Shown one piece after another: positions 22,635 to 24,535 of a DNA stretch of 24,535 bases. The translations under genes and the position numbers were made by a program. This DNA comes from a virus. How positions within the stretch are numbered: the first letter of the stretch is position 1; every line of letters starts with the position of its first letter. The notes under the pieces are model-generated. The model was not told the origin of the DNA, made no database searches, and worked only from the letters and a program-made list of their open reading frames with translations. The stretch is taken from positions 1-24,535 of the IMG/VR virus record IMGVR_UViG_3300009149_000264; one strand, given 5' to 3'.

Positions 22635-23333
22635 ATGATATTATTATCTAAACCACGAGAAATTGATTTCTCGTCATTAAAATTAACTTTTAGTGATATT
22701 AATAATGCTCCCGTTACATCACCTAATTCTGTTTCGGATTGGAATACTCTCTTTAATCTCCCAACTAAAGGAATTGAATTTGATTCAGTTAAAATTTCAG
22801 GTAATATTGTTAGATTATATGGTGGTGGTGATATGACATTAGAACCTGTTTTTGGTTTTAATACTTATTTACTTAAATATGAAGATTATAGTGGTGTAAC
22901 AATAAATATGGAAGGATATTGTTTTGGATATGCATTTAATGTCAAAACAATATATGCACCTAATGTAGTATCTGCTGGTGATTATTGTTTTGCACAAGCA
23001 AATTCATTAACATCAATATATTTACCGTTACTTGTAACTGCTGGTAATTACTGTTTTAATTCACAATATTATAATACGAATTTACAATTACCATCACTTA
23101 CAGGTTGTACATTTGGTTGTTTTGCTGTCGATTCAAATTTATCAAACCTATATATTCCATTATGTACCAATTTAGGTGGAACTACTGGGGATAATGCTGT
23201 TTTTGATGGTATAACTGGTAATACAATTAATTTAACAATACCAAGTTCATTAATGACTAATAATGGTGGAAGTCCTGATGGTGATATTCAAAATTTACAA
23301 GCAAATAATGTTGTAACAATAATAACAGTTTAA
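22635..23333 (+). CDS. BspA-type leucine-rich-repeat protein, likely tail fibre/adhesin
   Basis: The 232-residue protein contains four LRR_5 (BspA-like) repeats with an exact 22-residue period: Cys-Phe pairs at 96-97, 118-119, 140-141 and 162-163. They lie in the frame N-V-x-x-A-G-x-Y-C-F-x-x-x-x-x-L-T-S-I-Y-L-P. These form a curved solenoid used for binding. The N-terminus (1-90) is a separate domain and may anchor the protein. BspA-like repeats are widespread in Bacteroidota surface proteins, so this may be a receptor-binding protein acquired from, or matched to, such hosts. No signal peptide is present, which fits a virion protein. A degenerate copy of its first codons follows at 23344. 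Confidence 0.78.
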   Translation: MILLSKPREIDFSSLKLTFSDINNAPVTSPNSVSDWNTLFNLPTKGIEFDSVKISGNIVRLYGGGDMTLEPVFGFNTYLLKYEDYSGVTINMEGYCFGYAFNVKTIYAPNVVSAGDYCFAQANSLTSIYLPLLVTAGNYCFNSQYYNTNLQLPSLTGCTFGCFAVDSNLSNLYIPLCTNLGGTTGDNAVFDGITGNTINLTIPSSLMTNNGGSPDGDIQNLQANNVVTIITV

Positions 23334-23343
23334 CATATTAAAT

Positions 23344-23493
23344 ATTATATTATTATCAAAACCACAAGCAGCAGCACCAGAACCTACTGGTGAGACATTT
23401 AGTTTTACATATAACACTGTTGATGGTGCAATGCTATGGGTGAAAAAACACCATTATATATTGATGATGGGTTATTTTTTTAGTTTGAAATAA
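23344..23493 (+). pseudogene. Gene remnant joining N-terminus of LRR-type fibre and C-terminus of 22301-type protein
   Basis: From 23344 the frame reads IILLSKPQAAAPEPTG, matching the start of the LRR gene (MILLSKPREI) also in DNA, but with ATT where that gene has ATG. It runs on to TYNTVDGAM and then loses the register of homology. In another frame, 23436-23483 reads MGEKTPLYIDDGLFF-stop, clearly similar to MGVGTPLWIDDGMFSD at the end of the 22301 gene. The fragment thus combines pieces of both flanking genes with a frameshift between them. It overlaps the end of the convergent gene at 23480. Probably a decayed fusion left by duplication or recombination; expression from a non-ATG start is not excluded. 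Confidence 0.6.
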
Positions 23494-24226
23494 AATCTAG
23501 TGACTCTGAACCACCCTCAATAAATAATTCAGCTAAATCACTTCTTTGATGTGATACATCTAAGATTTTATTAATTAAAACTATAATTTCTGTTACATCA
23601 TTACTGTTAGCTAATTCTTCACCTAAATTATATAATGGTTTAAGACCATAATCGCTAAGAACCCATTGACCATTAGAAAATAGTGGTAAATAATCATCCA
23701 TATGTTTTACTTCATCTAAAAATTCATAAGCTGATGTAAAATTATATTCCCTTAAATAATTATCGTTCCCAGTTTCTTTATATTTCATCTTACACCAAGC
23801 AGTAAATTCACCATCTGGTGTAATTTTATCAGTATCACCAGTAAATAAATTATATTGATTAGAATCATATGATTCAGAATTATCAAATTCATCATAAAAT
23901 TCATCAAATGGGAAATATTGAGAATGTCCTGCAATGGCAGTTAATATATCTAATTTAGCAATATTTGATAATATTAAATCTTTCCATTGAAATATTTTTG
24001 ATTCTGGAAATCTCATAAATCTTCCATATCTCATAAACTCTTGTAATGCTTTATGATATTGGTTTTTTGGTATTACTCTAAATTTAACATGTTCTTCATT
24101 ATTTATCATACCAAATATATCTCTGGTGTAATCACTATGAAGTTCATCCCAATCATTCATATTCATGTTTTCATTAAGATAGAATGATTTTATTTCCTCA
24201 TTAATTATTTTTAAAATATTAATCAT
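23480..24226 (-). CDS. Hypothetical 248-aa protein
   Basis: No family is recognised. I start at ATG 24226 (MINILKIINEEI), which follows the upstream stop at once (TAA-T-ATG). An in-frame ATG at 24247 would overlap the upstream gene by 20 nt and add seven residues. The start peptide is an amphipathic helix. The remainder is acidic, with many Asp/Asn/Tyr, including an FPFDEFYDEFDNSESYD cluster (about 104-120) and a helical C-terminus (ITEI-like TEIIVLINKILDVSHQ, about 215-230). It is the second gene of a minus-strand unit after a virion-type gene, so it may be an assembly or virion accessory protein. No late-promoter motif precedes it, consistent with co-transcription. Confidence 0.7.
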   Translation of the reverse strand: MINILKIINEEIKSFYLNENMNMNDWDELHSDYTRDIFGMINNEEHVKFRVIPKNQYHKALQEFMRYGRFMRFPESKIFQWKDLILSNIAKLDILTAIAGHSQYFPFDEFYDEFDNSESYDSNQYNLFTGDTDKITPDGEFTAWCKMKYKETGNDNYLREYNFTSAYEFLDEVKHMDDYLPLFSNGQWVLSDYGLKPLYNLGEELANSNDVTEIIVLINKILDVSHQRSDLAELFIEGGSESLDFISN

Positions 24227-24227
24227 A

Positions 24228-24535
24228 TTAGAATCCTTTTGTTTCATTTAGGAAAGGTACAACATCTTCTTTTATAGGAACTCCAACTATACGTTTCCAG
24301 TAACTTTTGAACCCACCAATTGTTTTACTGGTTTCATCTGTAACATTGTTTGCACTTTCAATTTCGTAATATCTATTTTTTTCACCACTCATATTATATT
24401 CAACAATATCACCTCTATCAATTTCTAGTTGTTTTTCTTCAAGTTCTTTTAAATAAACACCGAAACTAATATTACCACTATCATCACGAACAATTCCACC
24501 CTGATTACTACCATAATATTCTTGTTGACCTTCTG
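24228..24535 (-). CDS. Virion protein, C-terminal part (possible gp14-like neck protein)
   Basis: The gene enters from the right edge and ends at TAA 24230-24228; 102 residues are visible. The segment FGVYLKELEEKQLEIDRGD followed by IVEYNMSGEKNRYYEIESAN resembles the EGDLIYFPMDN...LFEINWVEP section of the T4 gp14 neck protein, which joins head and tail. The end, VVPFLNETKGF, is not diagnostic. In T4, 14 lies just before 15, and here the gp15-like gene is the next recognisable tail gene on this strand (19202-19966), separated by plus-strand inserts. That synteny supports a neck role, but the match is short and from memory. The next gene starts 1 nt after its stop. Confidence 0.6.
   Translation of the reverse strand, partial: EGQQEYYGSNQGGIVRDDSGNISFGVYLKELEEKQLEIDRGDIVEYNMSGEKNRYYEIESANNVTDETSKTIGGFKSYWKRIVGVPIKEDVVPFLNETKGF

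Noticed and set aside
1-24535. tRNA genes, rRNA, insertion sequences, integrase or attachment sites
   Set aside because: Reading both strands I saw no cloverleaf-like run with a TTC-A loop, no transposase or integrase motifs, and no direct repeats flanking a block.

Overview
The window is a very AT-rich stretch of a tailed-phage genome with a contractile (T4-like) tail. The evidence is a tail sheath, tail tube, gp5-type OB-fold hub, gp26-like and gp15-like proteins, the start of a tape-measure gene, a gp55-like sigma factor, PhoH, dUTPase and ThyA. I infer a Bacteroidota host: starts lack a Shine-Dalgarno sequence and are preceded by A/T-rich sequence, two promoters fit the Bacteroides sigma consensus (TTG/TTTG - 19 bp - TAnnTTTG), and a fibre-like protein carries BspA-type leucine-rich repeats. 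TAA, TAG and TGA all end genes, so the standard bacterial code applies.

Layout. Minus strand 29-2048: gp26-like protein, a 58-codon ORF in the -1 frame, then the tape-measure gene, cut short by an inverted repeat at the window edge. Plus strand 2164-6899: PhoH, a small protein, a HAD-like protein, two glycosyltransferases, late-type sigma factor. Plus 6939-10146: structural/baseplate genes ending with the gp5-like hub. Plus 10168-10968: a RecB-like nuclease on its own host-type promoter. Minus 11002-14304: tail tube and sheath. Plus 14606-19217: three large virion-type proteins. Minus 19202-19966: gp15-like tail completion protein. Plus 20042-22576: early/nucleotide operon (KTSC protein, dUTPase, ThyA, small proteins). 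Plus 22635-23333: leucine-rich-repeat fibre, followed by a gene remnant. Minus 23480-24535: an unknown gene and the end of a virion (possibly neck) gene. Read along the minus strand, the recognisable tail genes follow T4 order (neck?, 15, 18, 19, 26, tape measure), broken up by plus-strand blocks.

The two most interesting signals are regulatory. First, the gp26-like gene ends in an in-register CCCAAAC slippery heptamer followed by a nested stem structure. A -1 shift there reads straight into the 58-codon ORF just upstream of the tape measure, which is the arrangement of the tail-assembly-chaperone G/GT frameshift. Second, an (A)GTATTTAT motif, always pointing toward the gene, lies 4-61 nt upstream of nine genes, eight of which look structural and the ninth (6939) leads a structural run. 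It is absent from the metabolic genes, two of whose units carry host-type promoters instead. This looks like a late-promoter class, possibly read by the gp55-like sigma at 6021-6899.
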